Shown here: in pieces, positions 16,249 through 24,857 of the stretch
How the letters are laid out: each line of letters opens with the position of its first letter
Position numbering within the stretch: position 1 is the stretch's first letter
NCBI RefSeq assembly: GCF_024623785.1
Contig: NZ_JANKBZ010000005.1
Location: 1-64,000, forward strand
DNA: 64,000 nt
From: Archangium lipolyticum
GTDB lineage: Bacteria; Myxococcota; Myxococcia; Myxococcales; Myxococcaceae
Direction of reading: 5' to 3'
Made by a program: the position numbers and the translations under genes
The notes under the pieces: model-generated
Told to the model about the DNA's origin: nothing
What the model saw: the letters and a program-made list of their open reading frames with translations, nothing else
Databases searched by the model: none

Positions 16249-16322
16249 CACGTGCCGTGGCTCCCGGAATGAACGCTCCCTCCCGGAGTTGGGGGGCGCT
16301 GCCCTCGTTCCGCGAGTCGTCC

Positions 16323-17921
16323 ATGTCCCGTCCTGCCTCACTTCTCGCAGTGCTCTCCCTCCTCTCCGTTCCCGCCGCCCACGCCGCCGATGCTCCCGTC
16401 TCGGAGGGTGCTCGCTGGTGGAAGCACGTGGAGTTCCTCGCCAGTGACGCGCTGGAGGGGCGGAACACGGGCAGCGAGGGCTACCGCAGGGCCGCGGCCT
16501 ATGTCGCCGAACAGCTCGCCGCCGCCGGGGTGAAGCCGGGGGCCGGCGAGAGCTACCTCCAGGAGTTGGACCTGGTGTCGCGCCGGTTGGTGGAGGAGCG
16601 CTCGCGTCTGGTGCTGGTGCGCGGGGGCAAGGAGCTGCCGCTGACACCAGGCCAGGACGTCGTCATCTCCTCGCGCATGGGTGAGTCGGGCAAGGTCGAT
16701 GCCCCCATGGTGTTCGTGGGCTACGGCCTCTCCATCCCCGAGGCGGGGCACGATGAGCTCGCCGGGGTGGACCTGCGAGGAAAGATCGCGGTCATCCTCC
16801 AGGGAGGCCCCGAGAAGATTCCGGGCGCGCTGCGGGCCCACCATGGCTCCATGAGCGAGCGGGTGACGGCATTGAAGAAGGCGGGGGCGGTGGGGCTCGT
16901 CGTCCTGCAGAATCCCAAGCTCATGGAGGTGCCCTGGGAGCGCGTCGCGGGGGCTCGCAAGATGGCCTCGATGATGTTCGCCGACCCGGCCCTCAACGAT
17001 GACCAGGGATTGAAGGTGAGCGTCACCGTCAACGCGGCGCGCGCGGGGAAGCTGTTCGCGGGGGCCCCGCACTCCTACGAGGCACTGGTCGCGCTGGCCA
17101 ACGCGGACAAGCCGCTGCCGGGGTTCGAGCTGCCCTCGCGCCTGAAGGCCGAGCTCGTCTTCGAGACCGAGCCGGTGAAGTCCGCCAACGTGGTGGGCGT
17201 GCTGCCCGGGAGCGATCCCTCGCTCGCCAGGGAGTACGTGGTCGTCTCCGCGCACCTGGACCACGTGGGCGTGGGCGAGCCGGTGAAGGGGGACCGCATC
17301 TACAACGGCGCCATGGACAACGCCTCGGGCGTGGCGGCGGTGATCGAGCTGGCGCGGGCGCTCCAGGCCTCGGAGACGAAGCCGAAGCGCTCGGTGCTCT
17401 TCGCCCTGGTGACGGGCGAGGAGAAGGGCCTGCTGGGCTCGAAGTACTTCGCGGCCCGCCCCTCCGTGCCGCGCGAGAGCCTGGTGGCGGACCTCAACCT
17501 GGACATGTTCCTGCCCCTCTTTCCCTTCACCCACGTGGTGGCCTTCGGCATGGAGGAGTCCACCCTCGCCGCGCCGCTGCGGCAGGTGGCCGAGGCCCAG
17601 GGCGTGAAGGTGCAGGCGGACCCGCAGCCCAATCGCATGGGCTTCATCCGCAGCGACCAGTACTCCTTCATCCGCGAGGGCGTGCCCTCCCTGGCCTTCA
17701 AGTTCGGCTTCGAGCCGGGCTCCAAGCAGGAGAAGCTCCAGAAGCAGTGGTACAGCGAGCGCTACCACGGACCCGCGGATGACTTGTCGCAGCCCGTGGA
17801 CAAGGAGGGCGCGGTGAAGTTCGTCCGGATGCTCACCGCGCTCACCCGCTCCGTGGCGGATGCGCCCGAGCGCCCGCGCTGGAACGAGCAGAGCTTCTTC
17901 CGCCGCTTCGCCAGACCATAG
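16323..17921 (+). CDS. M28-family aminopeptidase with PA domain, exported
   Basis: 532 residues from the ATG at 16323, which starts a Sec signal ending AAHAADA (cleavage near 21). An in-frame ATG at 16269 lacks this organisation. A protease-associated domain is inserted at about 100-240. The M28 zinc ligands are all visible: HLDHVG (His, Asp general base region), GAMDNASG (bridging Asp), TGEEKGLLGS (Glu-Glu), NLDMF (Asp) and ERYHGPADD (His). It removes N-terminal residues from peptides outside the cytoplasm, in keeping with a predatory or scavenging life. Confidence 0.88.
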   Translation: MSRPASLLAVLSLLSVPAAHAADAPVSEGARWWKHVEFLASDALEGRNTGSEGYRRAAAYVAEQLAAAGVKPGAGESYLQELDLVSRRLVEERSRLVLVRGGKELPLTPGQDVVISSRMGESGKVDAPMVFVGYGLSIPEAGHDELAGVDLRGKIAVILQGGPEKIPGALRAHHGSMSERVTALKKAGAVGLVVLQNPKLMEVPWERVAGARKMASMMFADPALNDDQGLKVSVTVNAARAGKLFAGAPHSYEALVALANADKPLPGFELPSRLKAELVFETEPVKSANVVGVLPGSDPSLAREYVVVSAHLDHVGVGEPVKGDRIYNGAMDNASGVAAVIELARALQASETKPKRSVLFALVTGEEKGLLGSKYFAARPSVPRESLVADLNLDMFLPLFPFTHVVAFGMEESTLAAPLRQVAEAQGVKVQADPQPNRMGFIRSDQYSFIREGVPSLAFKFGFEPGSKQEKLQKQWYSERYHGPADDLSQPVDKEGAVKFVRMLTALTRSVADAPERPRWNEQSFFRRFARP

Positions 17922-18006
17922 TTTTTCAGGCACACCCCACCGTTCAAAATCCCATCGAGCGTGGAGCGACGGGGCCGAATCCTGTCATTCCGGTCCCCCC
18001 CGCGTG

Positions 18007-18049
18007 GCATGAATGCCTCGACGTCGAGCACATGCGGAGGCATTCATGC
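18007..18049 (+). promoter_or_regulatory. Perfect 13-base stem enclosing the Shine-Dalgarno and start codon of the VOC gene
   Basis: GCATGAATGCCTC (18007-18019) and GAGGCATTCATGC (18037-18049) are exact reverse complements with a 17-base loop. The 3' arm holds GAGG of the ribosome site and the ATG at 18046. A second palindrome, CTCGACGTCGAG (18017-18028), overlaps the 5' arm and loop and offers a competing fold. This looks like a two-state leader or an operator overlying the start. Confidence 0.55.
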
Positions 18050-18453
18050 AGCTACACAGGGGCCGATTGTTCGACCATGTCCACCTGCGCGTCCGGGATG
18101 TCGAGGCGAGCAAGCGCTTCTACCGAGGTGTCCTGGAGGTCTTCGGGATTCCGCTGGGCGCCGAGGGCGCCGACTGGTTCTGGGCCGACGAGCTCTACGT
18201 GAGCCATGGCGACGCTCCGACGCAGCGCGTGCACCTCGCCTTCCAGGCGCCGGACCGGGAGACGGTGCACCGCTTCCACGCCGCGGCCCTCTCCGCTGGT
18301 GGCCGTGACAACGGGGCTCCCGGCGAGCGCCCCTACCATCCCGGCTACTACGCGGCCTTCGCCCTGGATCCCGATGGCAACAACATCGAGGCCGTGTTCC
18401 ACGGGCCCACGAAGCGCACTGCGGGGTCGGTCATCATCACCGCTGGCGGGTAG
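18046..18453 (+). CDS. VOC-superfamily (glyoxalase/dioxygenase-like) protein
   Basis: 135 residues: two beta-alpha-beta-beta-beta units. FDHVHLRVRDVEASKRFYRGVLE starts the first, and LDPDGNNIEAVFHG ends the second; the His in DHVHL, the His in RVHLAF and the Glu in NIEAV are in the places of metal ligands. Single-copy VOC proteins work as dimers, as glyoxalases, fosfomycin- or bleomycin-resistance proteins, or lyases; nothing here tells which. GCGGAGG precedes the ATG at 18046. An in-frame ATG at 18013 would add eleven Arg/His-rich residues. Both starts lie in the arms of the hairpin. Confidence 0.8.
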   Translation: MQLHRGRLFDHVHLRVRDVEASKRFYRGVLEVFGIPLGAEGADWFWADELYVSHGDAPTQRVHLAFQAPDRETVHRFHAAALSAGGRDNGAPGERPYHPGYYAAFALDPDGNNIEAVFHGPTKRTAGSVIITAGG

Positions 18454-18462
18454 AACGACCTG

Positions 18463-19146
18463 ATGGCACAGCTCAAGCGTCTCGCCGCCGAGCGCGCGGC
18501 GGAGTTCATCCAACCGGGCATGGTGGTGGGGCTCGGCTCGGGTAGCACCGCGGCCTTCGTGGTGCACCGGCTGGCCGCCTTGCGCGCGGAGGGCAAGCTG
18601 ACCGACGTGGTGGGGGTGCCCACCTCGGTGGAGACGGAAGCGCTGGCGCGCTCGTTGGGGATTCCCCTCACCACCCTGGAGGAGCATCCGGTGGTGGATC
18701 TCACCATCGACGGGGCGGACGAGGTGGATCCCCAGCTCCGCCTCATCAAGGGTGGGGGAGGGGCGCTGCTGCGGGAGAAGATCGTCGCCCAGGCCAGCCG
18801 GCGGGAGATCATCGTGGTGGACGCGGGCAAGCTGTCACCCCGGCTGGGAACGCGCTGGCCCGTGCCCGTGGAGGTGCTGCCCTTTGGCTGGTGCTCGCAG
18901 GCGCTCTACCTGGAGGGACTGGGCGCGCGCGTCACCCGGCGCGAGGGCCGTGACGGGACGCCCGCTCGGACGGATCAGGGCAACCTCATCCTCGACTGCG
19001 CCTTCGGCCCCATCGAGGACCCGGAGGCGCTGGCCGCGAGGCTGGAGGCGCGGGCCGGAATCATGGCGCATGGGCTGTTCATCGGCCTGACCTCGGAGCT
19101 GGTGGTGGCCAGCCCGGAGGGCGTGGAGCACCGCCTGCCGGAGTGA
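18463..19146 (+). CDS. rpiA: Ribose-5-phosphate isomerase A
   Basis: 227 residues, the standard RpiA length. [15 protein letters not shown] binds the sugar phosphate, [14 protein letters not shown] carries the catalytic acids, and [14 protein letters not shown] has the catalytic Glu and phosphate-binding Lys. It interconverts ribose 5-phosphate and ribulose 5-phosphate in the non-oxidative pentose phosphate pathway. It starts nine bases after the VOC gene and is likely in the same transcript. Confidence 0.95.
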   Translation: MAQLKRLAAERAAEFIQPGMVVGLGSGSTAAFVVHRLAALRAEGKLTDVVGVPTSVETEALARSLGIPLTTLEEHPVVDLTIDGADEVDPQLRLIKGGGGALLREKIVAQASRREIIVVDAGKLSPRLGTRWPVPVEVLPFGWCSQALYLEGLGARVTRREGRDGTPARTDQGNLILDCAFGPIEDPEALAARLEARAGIMAHGLFIGLTSELVVASPEGVEHRLPE

Positions 19147-19251
19147 GTCCAACCAGGCGGACGATGCGGCGCTCTCCTGCCTGCCTGTTCCCTCGGCCCC
19201 GCATACCCGGGTGCTTACTTGTTGGGGGACTCCTTCCTGGGGGTAACACAC

Positions 19252-19521
19252 ATGTCATTGGAAACACTCGTCATCTGGCTTTTCGTCGGACTCATCGCGG
19301 GGTGGCTCGCCTCGGCGGTGGTGGGGGGCGGCTACGGAATCGTCGGAGACATCGTCGTCGGTATCGTCGGCGCGTTCCTGGGTGGCTGGCTCTTCCGGGC
19401 ACTTGGAGTCGGCGCTCCCGGAAGTGGCATCGTGTCCACCATCATCGTCGCCTTCGTGGGAGCGTGCGTCTTGCTCCTCATCTTGAGAGCGCTCCACCGC
19501 ACGAGATACCGCTCTACATGA
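19252..19521 (+). CDS. GlsB/YeaQ/YmgE-family stress-associated membrane protein
   Basis: 89 residues from the ATG at 19252. Three hydrophobic helices with the glycine-rich family pattern: GLIAGWLASAVVGGGYGIVGDIVVGIVGAFLGGWLF. The family of small transglycosylase-associated-like proteins is often induced by stress; biochemical role unknown. It is followed by a strong terminator hairpin. Confidence 0.85.
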   Translation: MSLETLVIWLFVGLIAGWLASAVVGGGYGIVGDIVVGIVGAFLGGWLFRALGVGAPGSGIVSTIIVAFVGACVLLLILRALHRTRYRST

Positions 19522-19527
19522 TGTAGC

Positions 19528-19563
19528 GGGCCGGGCGGGCGTGTGTCACGGCCCGCCCGGTCC
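19528..19563. terminator. Terminator hairpin after the GlsB-like gene
   Basis: CCGGGCGGGC (19531-19540) pairs with GCCCGCCCGG (19551-19560) over a ten-base loop; the stem extends outwards with GGG/TCC including one G-U pair. Seven bases after the stop. Confidence 0.75.
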
Positions 19564-19647
19564 GAGGTTGGCGCCGTCGAAGCAGGCATTCGTCAGGTTC
19601 GCCCGGTCGAACTGAACCCTCTCGCAGTCCCGGGTGTTGGATTCGCG
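19546..19647 (-). pseudogene. Remnant of a pentapeptide-repeat protein
   Basis: A 33-codon open stretch on the minus strand, bounded by in-frame stops, reads RDCERVQFDRANLTNACFDG then ANLGPGGP. QFDRANLTNACFDGANL is three consecutive A(D/N)LxX pentapeptide units. There is no start codon, and upstream of the in-frame stop at 19648-19650 the pattern is lost. It is probably the degraded 3' end of a gene truncated when the pilY1 region was joined on, and overlaps the terminator. Alternatively chance, but the pattern is specific. Confidence 0.5.
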
Positions 19648-19698
19648 TCACGGCTTCCGCCCTCACAGCACATTTGCCATCAGGCCGTGCCCCCTGTG

Positions 19699-19710
19699 TC
19701 AGACGTCTGA
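19699..19710. promoter_or_regulatory. 12-base palindrome upstream of pilY1
   Basis: TCAGACGTCTGA, a perfect palindrome followed by TTTTTG, 56 bases before the pilY1 ATG. Could be an operator or a small terminator. Confidence 0.35.
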
Positions 19711-19766
19711 TTTTTGCTCGGGGCGGGAAGCCCGTGGTGCGATCCTGCTTCCGAGGAGCCTGCGAT

Positions 19767-22700
19767 ATGGGCATCGATTTCAAGGCCGTGAAACAGTGGC
19801 GGCGGTCGTTCGATCGTCGCGTGGGACTCGTGGCGGGACTGGCGCTGGTGGGGGCCGCGGGGCTGCTGGCCCTGCCGGGCCTCTCGGGCACGGTGCCGGT
19901 ACCGGAGATGGCCGCGTGCTGCACGGGCGCCACCGCGCTGGGTGACACGATGATCAACGCCTCGGGAGGAGGCGACAAGGACTTCTTCGAGGCTCCGTCC
20001 AGCCCGCCCGGCGCCATCTTCCTGCTGGGCAACAACGAGTCCATGTTGGACTACGTCGAGTTCCTGCCCGAGGTGGGCGACACCTCGAAGATGGGGTGCT
20101 CGGATCCGGCCCTGGTCGACGCGATGAAGTGGTTCGACCGGAACAGCCCGGACCCGAAGCTCAACGGCTCCGTGCCCATCGATCCGGACCCGGAGTTCTC
20201 CTCCACGGAGAAGCACTTCTTCGATCCGGACAAGTTCTATCACTCGCGCGGCCGGCGACTGTCGTGGCGCAGGGATGATGATCCGTTCTCGCTCGACATC
20301 GACATGCGGAGCACGTTCGGGTTCACCGACACGATGCAGGTCTGTGGCAACGCGGTGGGTTGGAGCGAGCCGTGGGGCTCGCCCGTCTACGCCGAGTGCC
20401 AGAAGTGTCTGGCGGACAAGGGCTGGTGGCGCGGGCCCATGGCCACCCTGCCCGCGGATCCCAGCACCGGCCCGCTGCCCGTCGAGGCGCGGCGCAGGTG
20501 GATCCTCAGCGGCCGCGTGCTCAACGTGAACCCGCCCAAGTTCGTGGCGGCGCGCAAGGTGCTCAAGGACGTCATCGCCACCGTGAGCGGCATGCGTGTG
20601 GGCGTGGCCACGTTCGGCCCCGACCATGGCTGGTTCGATCCGCCGGTGCTGCTGCGGCCCCTGAAGCCGGGCTGCGACAAGGTCTTCCCGCTCATGGACG
20701 AGTCGGCGCTCGCCAAGCCCGAGCTGTACAAGGCCATCAACTCCATCGCCTTCCGCAATGACGAGCGCTCCATCGGCGAGGCGCTCTTCGGCCTGGGTGG
20801 GTACTTCTCCTCGCAGAAGGTGGATGGCCGATGGGCGAGCTGGTTCTCCAATCCCATCAATCCGGGCTGGGGCTGGCCGGGGTGCTGCAATGGTGGCACC
20901 TACGACAACCCCGTGAATGGCCAGGACGGCGCACCCTGGGGCGCTCAATCCCCCGATGAGTGGCTCAAGGACACCCAGCCGTGGGAGCTGGGGGGCCAGG
21001 ACCGCTCCGTCTGCGTCGCCTGTCAGGCCAGCTCCGTCATCGTGCTGACGGACGGCTCGCCCCGGTACGACAACTCAGTGCCCATCACGAAGATGATGGA
21101 GTTGCTGAAGGCGCGGGGCGCGCGGCACCCGGACGGAACGCCGCTCACGTTCGACTCGAGCAATCCCGAGACGAACACGAACCCGGGCGGCGTGAACTAC
21201 TGTGACAAGTTCGGCGCCACGAAGGAGGACTGCGACTACGCCAACTGGCCCACGGGCCTGGCGAAGACGAACAAGAACTTCATGGACGACGTGGCCTTCT
21301 TCCTCGCCAACGCGGACCTGCGCGGTGACCTGGAGGGAGACCAGTCGGTGACCACGTACACCATCGGCTATGGCGACAACAGCCCGATGCTCCAGAGCAT
21401 CGCGGCGGCCGGCAAGGGCAGGTTCTTCCGCGCGAACAACGCGGACGAGCTGCGCGACGCCATCCTGGCCGCGATCGGTGAGGTGAAGGAGATCTCCACC
21501 TCGTTCTCCGCCGCCAACCTCTCGGCGGTGCAGGCCGGCGGGATGCAGTCCTCCACCTACGTGCCACGCTTCATCCCGCGCCGCGACCGGCCGTACGAGG
21601 GGCACCTGTACCGCTTCTTCCTCTACAGCGAGTTCACCCAGGGCTGTGAGCCGTCCCGGGCGAAGAGCCCGGCGGGAGATGCACACGACCTCAATGGCGA
21701 CAAGGACTGTGACGACTCGTTCTTCATGGACAGGCCGGCCGGCTTCACGACCGTGCCGGGCGCGCTGCCGGACATCGCCAGCTTCACCAGCGCCAACATC
21801 GTGCAGGAGAACGTGGATGGGGCCTGGGTGAAGGTGAAGACGGCCACCGTCAATAGCGAGGGCCGGCTGGTGGGCGGCACCGCGGCACAGCCCTTCTGGG
21901 ATCTGTCCGAGACGCTCGGCAAGCGCAGCGCGAGCGCTCCGTGTGACCCCAATGACCCGCTCAACCCCACCGGTGGCCGCTGCATCTTCACGCTCATCGA
22001 CCGCGACAAGGATGGCCGGTTCACCGCGGCGGACAACCCGCCCGTGCCCTTCGACCTGGCCCACCGCGCCGAGCTGAAGCAATACCTGCTGGCGGCGGGT
22101 GATGGTTTCTGCGCCGGGGCCTTCTCGAAGCTGCCAAAGGCCTGGACGGGCACGGCCGCGCAGCAGGAGGAGTGCGTCGACCTGCTCATCGGCTTCGTGC
22201 GCGGCGCGGACGTCTTCGACTACGACGGCGACCTGAACACCAGCGAGGACCGGCCGTGCTCGGACGATGTGTCGCGCTCCTGCAAGCTCGCGGACATCTT
22301 CCACTCCTCGCCGGTGACGGTGGACCCGCCCGTCGAGCCCCTGCTGTGCTCGCTGGGGCTGAGCGGCCAGTGTCTGTCCACCCTCTACGAGGACTTCACC
22401 GCGTCGGTGTCGTCCGAGACGCCGTGCACCACGCCGGCCGCGGGCAAGCCCTGCTACGCGGCCACGCCCATGAACCCGCCTCGTGGCTCCATCCCCAACC
22501 GGTACGGGGCCTATGATGTGTTCCGCCAGGCATACGCCGGGCGCGAGCGCATCGTGCTGGTGGGCTCCAATGGCGGCATGCTCCACGCCGTGCACGCGGG
22601 CGCGTCCATCTCTTCCCGGCAGAAGAAGAACGCCTTCGACGACGCGCACGACCTGGGCACCGGCCAGGAGCTGTGGGCCTTCATCCCGCCAGACCTGCTG

Positions 22701-24605
22701 CCCAAGCTGGGCCTGATGATGAACGGCCACGAGTTCTACGTGGATGGCACGGCCATGGTGCGCGACCTCTGGGCGGACGGCTCCGCGGGGAGCGCCGCCA
22801 ACGATGTGAAGGAGGCGGACGAGTTCCACTCCGTCGCCATCCTCACCGAGCGCTCCGGTGGCCAGCGCTTCGTCGCGCTGGATGTGACGAACCCGCGCGA
22901 GATGTTGAAGCCGGATGGCAAGCCCTTCCGCTGGATGTTCCCCAACGCGTGTGATCCGGAGTCGAGCGCCATGGGCCAGTCCTGGGCGAACTTCGCGCCC
23001 AAGCCTCCGCCGATGGGTCCGGTGCGGCTCGCGAAGAACAACTCGCGCGGCTGGGAGGAGCGGTGGATCGCCATGCTCAACGGCGGTTACAGCGCCGACC
23101 TCGCGAGGGGCCGTGGCGTGTACATGCTGGATGCCTGGACGGGACGGAAGCTGTGGTCGTTCACGGACGAGGTCCAGCATCGGATGATGCCCATCGCGGC
23201 CGCGCCGGCCCTGGTGGACATCGGCCGGGCGGAGGATCTGCGGATGGACCTGGATGGTTTCTTCGACACGATGGTCGTCGGAGACCTGGGCGGCCAGGTG
23301 TGGACGTTCCGCTTCCACGAGCCGGGCGTGTTGGGGAGCGACGGGCTGGTGCAGAACTGGTTCGGCGCGCGCTCGCTGGAGATGGCGCGTGATGGCAAGG
23401 CCCACCAGAAGCAGCCCTTCTTCCACCTGGCCTCCACCGTGCGTCAGCCGGAGACGGGTTGGCTGCGCGCCTTCCTGGGCACCGGCGAGCGTCAGCACCT
23501 GCGCTCCAAGGAGGGTACGAACTGCGGTCCGGACGACCTGCTGGCCTGCGTGCGGATGAAGTGTGACGTGGAGGCCGAGCTCACCGCCGACCTCAATGGC
23601 CAGCTGCGCAAGTACGCGATCGAGTACGACGATGGGGTGCTGGTGAAGAACACCGGGTCCCTCTCGGGGACGGTGGGCGCCACGTGCTCGTCCTCGCGGA
23701 TGGAGCTGACCCACCTGCGCATCCAGTGCGACAAGAGCACGGCGCTGGGCAATGGCTCCTATCGCTTCCCCGCCTCGGGGCCGGCGGCCAGCACCGACGC
23801 CGAGTGCTCCAAGGCGGGCGGCGAGTGGTCGTGCGCGCTGACCCAGCTGCCCACGGACTCGCACGGTGACCTGGAGCTGGGCGCGGATGTCAGCAAGGTG
23901 CCGCACAACCGCTACTTCGGCTTCCACGCGTATGGCGGTTCGCAGCGCCGCTTCCGCGATGCGGCCGAGGCCCTCGCGTTCGACGACATGCGCGTGACGG
24001 AAGGCAGCTCGCTGGTGGATGTCACCATCCCCGACAACGCCTATCAGACCTACGTGCACCCGACGCAGGGTCCCGTGCGCTACGTGCCCACGAGCGCGCT
24101 GGCGTCGCTCCCGCGGGGGACCGCGGAAGGGGCTGGCTGGTTCATGCGGTACGGGGGACCGCAGGAGAAGACGGCCGCGGGCTCGGCCGTGCTGGGCGGC
24201 ATCGTGTTCTGGCCCAGCTTCTCGCCGCCCACGAGCACCCTCGTGTCCGCCTGCAGGCTGGTGGGCTCGGGTGACCTCAGCCGCTCGTGGCAGGCGGACG
24301 TCATCACCGGACTGCCGGACCAGTCGGCGGGCTTCCAGTTGGTGGACGCGGACGGCAATCCGCTCGGGTTCATGCCCTCCAAGACACGTGACGCGTGGGC
24401 TCCGCCTCCAGAGCCCGCGGCGGTCGTCTCGGTCTCCCCCTCGGGCGGCGTGCGCTACGAGGTGGTGATGCCAGGCGTGGGCGCGTCGCCCGTGACGGAG
24501 ACGCTGCGCGAGCGCCAGAACACCACTCCGGACATCTCCTGGCTGGAGGTGCCTCGCAACCTGCACGTCTGTCGCCACGAGAACGCACAGGCCTGTCTGG
24601 AGTGA
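19767..24605 (+). CDS. pilY1: PilY1-like type IV pilus tip adhesin/assembly protein
   Basis: 1612 residues from the ATG at 19767 (GAGGAGCC upstream). An N-terminal hydrophobic segment (about 18-42) is a signal. The first half has a von Willebrand A-like region starting GAIFLLGNNESMLDYVEF and including SSVIVLTDGSP and TYTIGYGDNSPML; the MIDAS first position DxSxS reads NNESM, so the metal site is degenerate. EF-hand-like loops occur at DLNGDKDCDD and DRDKDGRFTAAD. The C-terminal half is the PilY1 beta-propeller with FVALDVTNPREM and GGQVWTFRF. PilY1 promotes pilus extension and surface sensing at the pilus tip. No minor pilin genes are next to it, which is unusual. Confidence 0.85.
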   Translation: MGIDFKAVKQWRRSFDRRVGLVAGLALVGAAGLLALPGLSGTVPVPEMAACCTGATALGDTMINASGGGDKDFFEAPSSPPGAIFLLGNNESMLDYVEFLPEVGDTSKMGCSDPALVDAMKWFDRNSPDPKLNGSVPIDPDPEFSSTEKHFFDPDKFYHSRGRRLSWRRDDDPFSLDIDMRSTFGFTDTMQVCGNAVGWSEPWGSPVYAECQKCLADKGWWRGPMATLPADPSTGPLPVEARRRWILSGRVLNVNPPKFVAARKVLKDVIATVSGMRVGVATFGPDHGWFDPPVLLRPLKPGCDKVFPLMDESALAKPELYKAINSIAFRNDERSIGEALFGLGGYFSSQKVDGRWASWFSNPINPGWGWPGCCNGGTYDNPVNGQDGAPWGAQSPDEWLKDTQPWELGGQDRSVCVACQASSVIVLTDGSPRYDNSVPITKMMELLKARGARHPDGTPLTFDSSNPETNTNPGGVNYCDKFGATKEDCDYANWPTGLAKTNKNFMDDVAFFLANADLRGDLEGDQSVTTYTIGYGDNSPMLQSIAAAGKGRFFRANNADELRDAILAAIGEVKEISTSFSAANLSAVQAGGMQSSTYVPRFIPRRDRPYEGHLYRFFLYSEFTQGCEPSRAKSPAGDAHDLNGDKDCDDSFFMDRPAGFTTVPGALPDIASFTSANIVQENVDGAWVKVKTATVNSEGRLVGGTAAQPFWDLSETLGKRSASAPCDPNDPLNPTGGRCIFTLIDRDKDGRFTAADNPPVPFDLAHRAELKQYLLAAGDGFCAGAFSKLPKAWTGTAAQQEECVDLLIGFVRGADVFDYDGDLNTSEDRPCSDDVSRSCKLADIFHSSPVTVDPPVEPLLCSLGLSGQCLSTLYEDFTASVSSETPCTTPAAGKPCYAATPMNPPRGSIPNRYGAYDVFRQAYAGRERIVLVGSNGGMLHAVHAGASISSRQKKNAFDDAHDLGTGQELWAFIPPDLLPKLGLMMNGHEFYVDGTAMVRDLWADGSAGSAANDVKEADEFHSVAILTERSGGQRFVALDVTNPREMLKPDGKPFRWMFPNACDPESSAMGQSWANFAPKPPPMGPVRLAKNNSRGWEERWIAMLNGGYSADLARGRGVYMLDAWTGRKLWSFTDEVQHRMMPIAAAPALVDIGRAEDLRMDLDGFFDTMVVGDLGGQVWTFRFHEPGVLGSDGLVQNWFGARSLEMARDGKAHQKQPFFHLASTVRQPETGWLRAFLGTGERQHLRSKEGTNCGPDDLLACVRMKCDVEAELTADLNGQLRKYAIEYDDGVLVKNTGSLSGTVGATCSSSRMELTHLRIQCDKSTALGNGSYRFPASGPAASTDAECSKAGGEWSCALTQLPTDSHGDLELGADVSKVPHNRYFGFHAYGGSQRRFRDAAEALAFDDMRVTEGSSLVDVTIPDNAYQTYVHPTQGPVRYVPTSALASLPRGTAEGAGWFMRYGGPQEKTAAGSAVLGGIVFWPSFSPPTSTLVSACRLVGSGDLSRSWQADVITGLPDQSAGFQLVDADGNPLGFMPSKTRDAWAPPPEPAAVVSVSPSGGVRYEVVMPGVGASPVTETLRERQNTTPDISWLEVPRNLHVCRHENAQACLE

Positions 24606-24617
24606 CCCGGCCGCTCC

Positions 24618-24640
24618 CGCTGTAGAGAAGCTCTACAGCG
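24618..24640 (+). terminator. Hairpin after pilY1
   Basis: CGCTGTAGAG and CTCTACAGCG form a perfect ten-base stem with an AAG loop, 13 bases after the pilY1 stop. No T-run. The remaining 217 bases to hpf hold no gene that I can see; they must contain the hpf promoter. Confidence 0.7.
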
Positions 24641-24857
24641 CGGCTCGCGATTCCATTCCCCGTCGCTCCGCCGCTCGCACTGTCCGTCGCAGCAATCCAG
24701 CCGCGCTGGAAAGTCAAGGCGACACTGCCTGTTGAGTGGAGTGCGAACAGCCATCCTTTTGAGTGGGTGGGTTGCTTTCGGCCCTTCAGAGCGTTTCTGA
24801 TCTGTAACGGAGCTCCGGTCGTCGTCACACCCCAGCCCAAATGGGAGGCAGTCACGC

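Noticed and set aside
21075-24578. A 1167-codon open frame on the minus strand opposite pilY1
   Set aside because: Its translation is Arg/His/Gly-rich with no domain, as expected from the complement of a GC-rich gene; the plus strand encodes a clear PilY1.
24731-24800. A sigma-54 promoter before hpf (TGGGTGGGTTGCT near 24762-24780)
   Set aside because: The GG to GC spacing is not ten bases, so the -24/-12 pattern is not met.
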